Assembly (NCBI GenBank): GCA_002403905.1
Contig: DHIR01000223.1
Span: 451 to 5,746 of the forward strand
DNA from: Mucilaginibacter sp. UBA4741
GTDB lineage: Bacteria > Bacteroidota > Bacteroidia > Sphingobacteriales > Sphingobacteriaceae
Reading direction: 5' to 3'
DNA length: 5,296 nucleotides
Position 1 is the first letter of the stretch. Every line of letters begins with the position of its first letter. Made by a program: the position numbers and the translations under genes. Of the stretch, positions 4,942 through 5,296 are shown piece after piece. The notes beneath the pieces are model-generated. The model ran no database searches, was not told the DNA's origin, and saw nothing but the letters and a program-made list of their open reading frames with translations.

Positions 4942-5296
4942 TTAATCATCTAATACAGTTTTATCAAAACCTTCAGGCAAATTCAAATCAGGCTGACTCT
5001 TAACTATCTCGATAATTTCCCCTTCAATCGCCCTTATTACGTTTATCATATCATATTTCATATCTCCCTCACTAAAACGAATAAACTTTATCCCAAACCT
5101 TTCTAAAGTTTTTTGTCTTATGTCATCCTTTTCAGAAGCCTCTTCGTTATTGTGGGATATTCCGTCCACTTCAATAACCAACATTAATTCTTTACAATAA
5201 AAATCAACAATGTAATTGTCAATACATCGTTGCCTGTCAAAATCAAATCCCCAAAGTTTATCTTCTTTTAACTCAAGTGGCTGTTGCACGAGTACC
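4942..5296 (-). CDS. DUF559-domain protein (Vsr-like endonuclease fold), 5' end beyond window
   Basis: The frame is open to the right edge, reading VLVQQPLELKEDKLWGFDF at its start, so the gene begins outside the window. The GTG at 5289 is an internal valine codon rather than the start. The visible 117 residues carry the DUF559 core: FDRQRCIDNYIVDFYCKE, then LMLVIEVDGISH, and a closing strand and helix (FGIKFIRFSEGDM...NVIRAIEGEI). Counting from codon 5289, D29, E40, D42 and H46 are the acidic and histidine positions expected of a restriction-endonuclease-like/Vsr fold active site. About 20 residues (KSQPDLNLPEGFDKTVLDD) extend past the domain. Missing upstream is the family's usual helix containing TxAExxLW. 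DUF559 proteins are presumed DNA endonucleases, but their biological role is not settled. There is no methylase or other restriction component in view. The palindromic repeats lie directly downstream. Confidence 0.85.
   Translation of the reverse strand, partial: VLVQQPLELKEDKLWGFDFDRQRCIDNYIVDFYCKELMLVIEVDGISHNNEEASEKDDIRQKTLERFGIKFIRFSEGDMKYDMINVIRAIEGEIIEIVKSQPDLNLPEGFDKTVLDD

Overview
The window looks like a chromosomal segment of a Bacteroidota bacterium, most likely family Sphingobacteriaceae (Mucilaginibacter- or Pedobacter-like). The reasons are the low to moderate GC content, AT-rich intergenic DNA, a near-absence of strong Shine-Dalgarno sequences, a DUF4397 lipoprotein, and a -7 box of the Bacteroidota type (TAnnTTTG). 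The genus is inferred from general resemblance, not from any search.

Left part (1-1407, all minus strand): the N-terminal piece of a small membrane or exported protein runs off the left edge. Upstream of it sits a tight two-gene unit made of a DUF2975 membrane protein and a 68-residue Cro/C1-type regulator, separated by 2 nt. This pairing is the same as the YoaS/YozG pair known in Bacillus. A 181-nt AT-rich divergent intergenic region follows (1408-1588). It carries a cluster of short inverted repeats that could be the operator for the unit.

Middle part (1589-4002, plus strand): a ZnT9-like cation diffusion facilitator is followed 41 nt later by a Tat-exported acetamidase/formamidase-family protein and 12 nt after that by a small antibiotic-biosynthesis-monooxygenase (ABM) fold protein. 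The last two are almost certainly one transcription unit. A 9-bp inverted repeat encloses the start codon of the amidase gene.

Right part (4019-5296, minus strand): a DUF4397 lipoprotein gene converges on the ABM gene. Its signal peptide and lipobox are in a different frame from the two-repeat body, with one base missing at a run of six A. Upstream lies a 255-nt gene-free stretch with a candidate promoter, a locally GC-rich block containing nested palindromes and a 47-codon open minus frame, and then the C-terminal two thirds or more of a DUF559 (Vsr-like endonuclease fold) protein that runs off the right edge.

I see no RNA gene, CRISPR array, insertion sequence or clear defence island. Most of the window is ordinary accessory chromosome. 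The points most worth a second look are the lipoprotein frameshift, the hairpin over the amidase start, the operator-like cluster before the DUF2975 unit, and the palindromic GC-rich unit beside the DUF559 gene.
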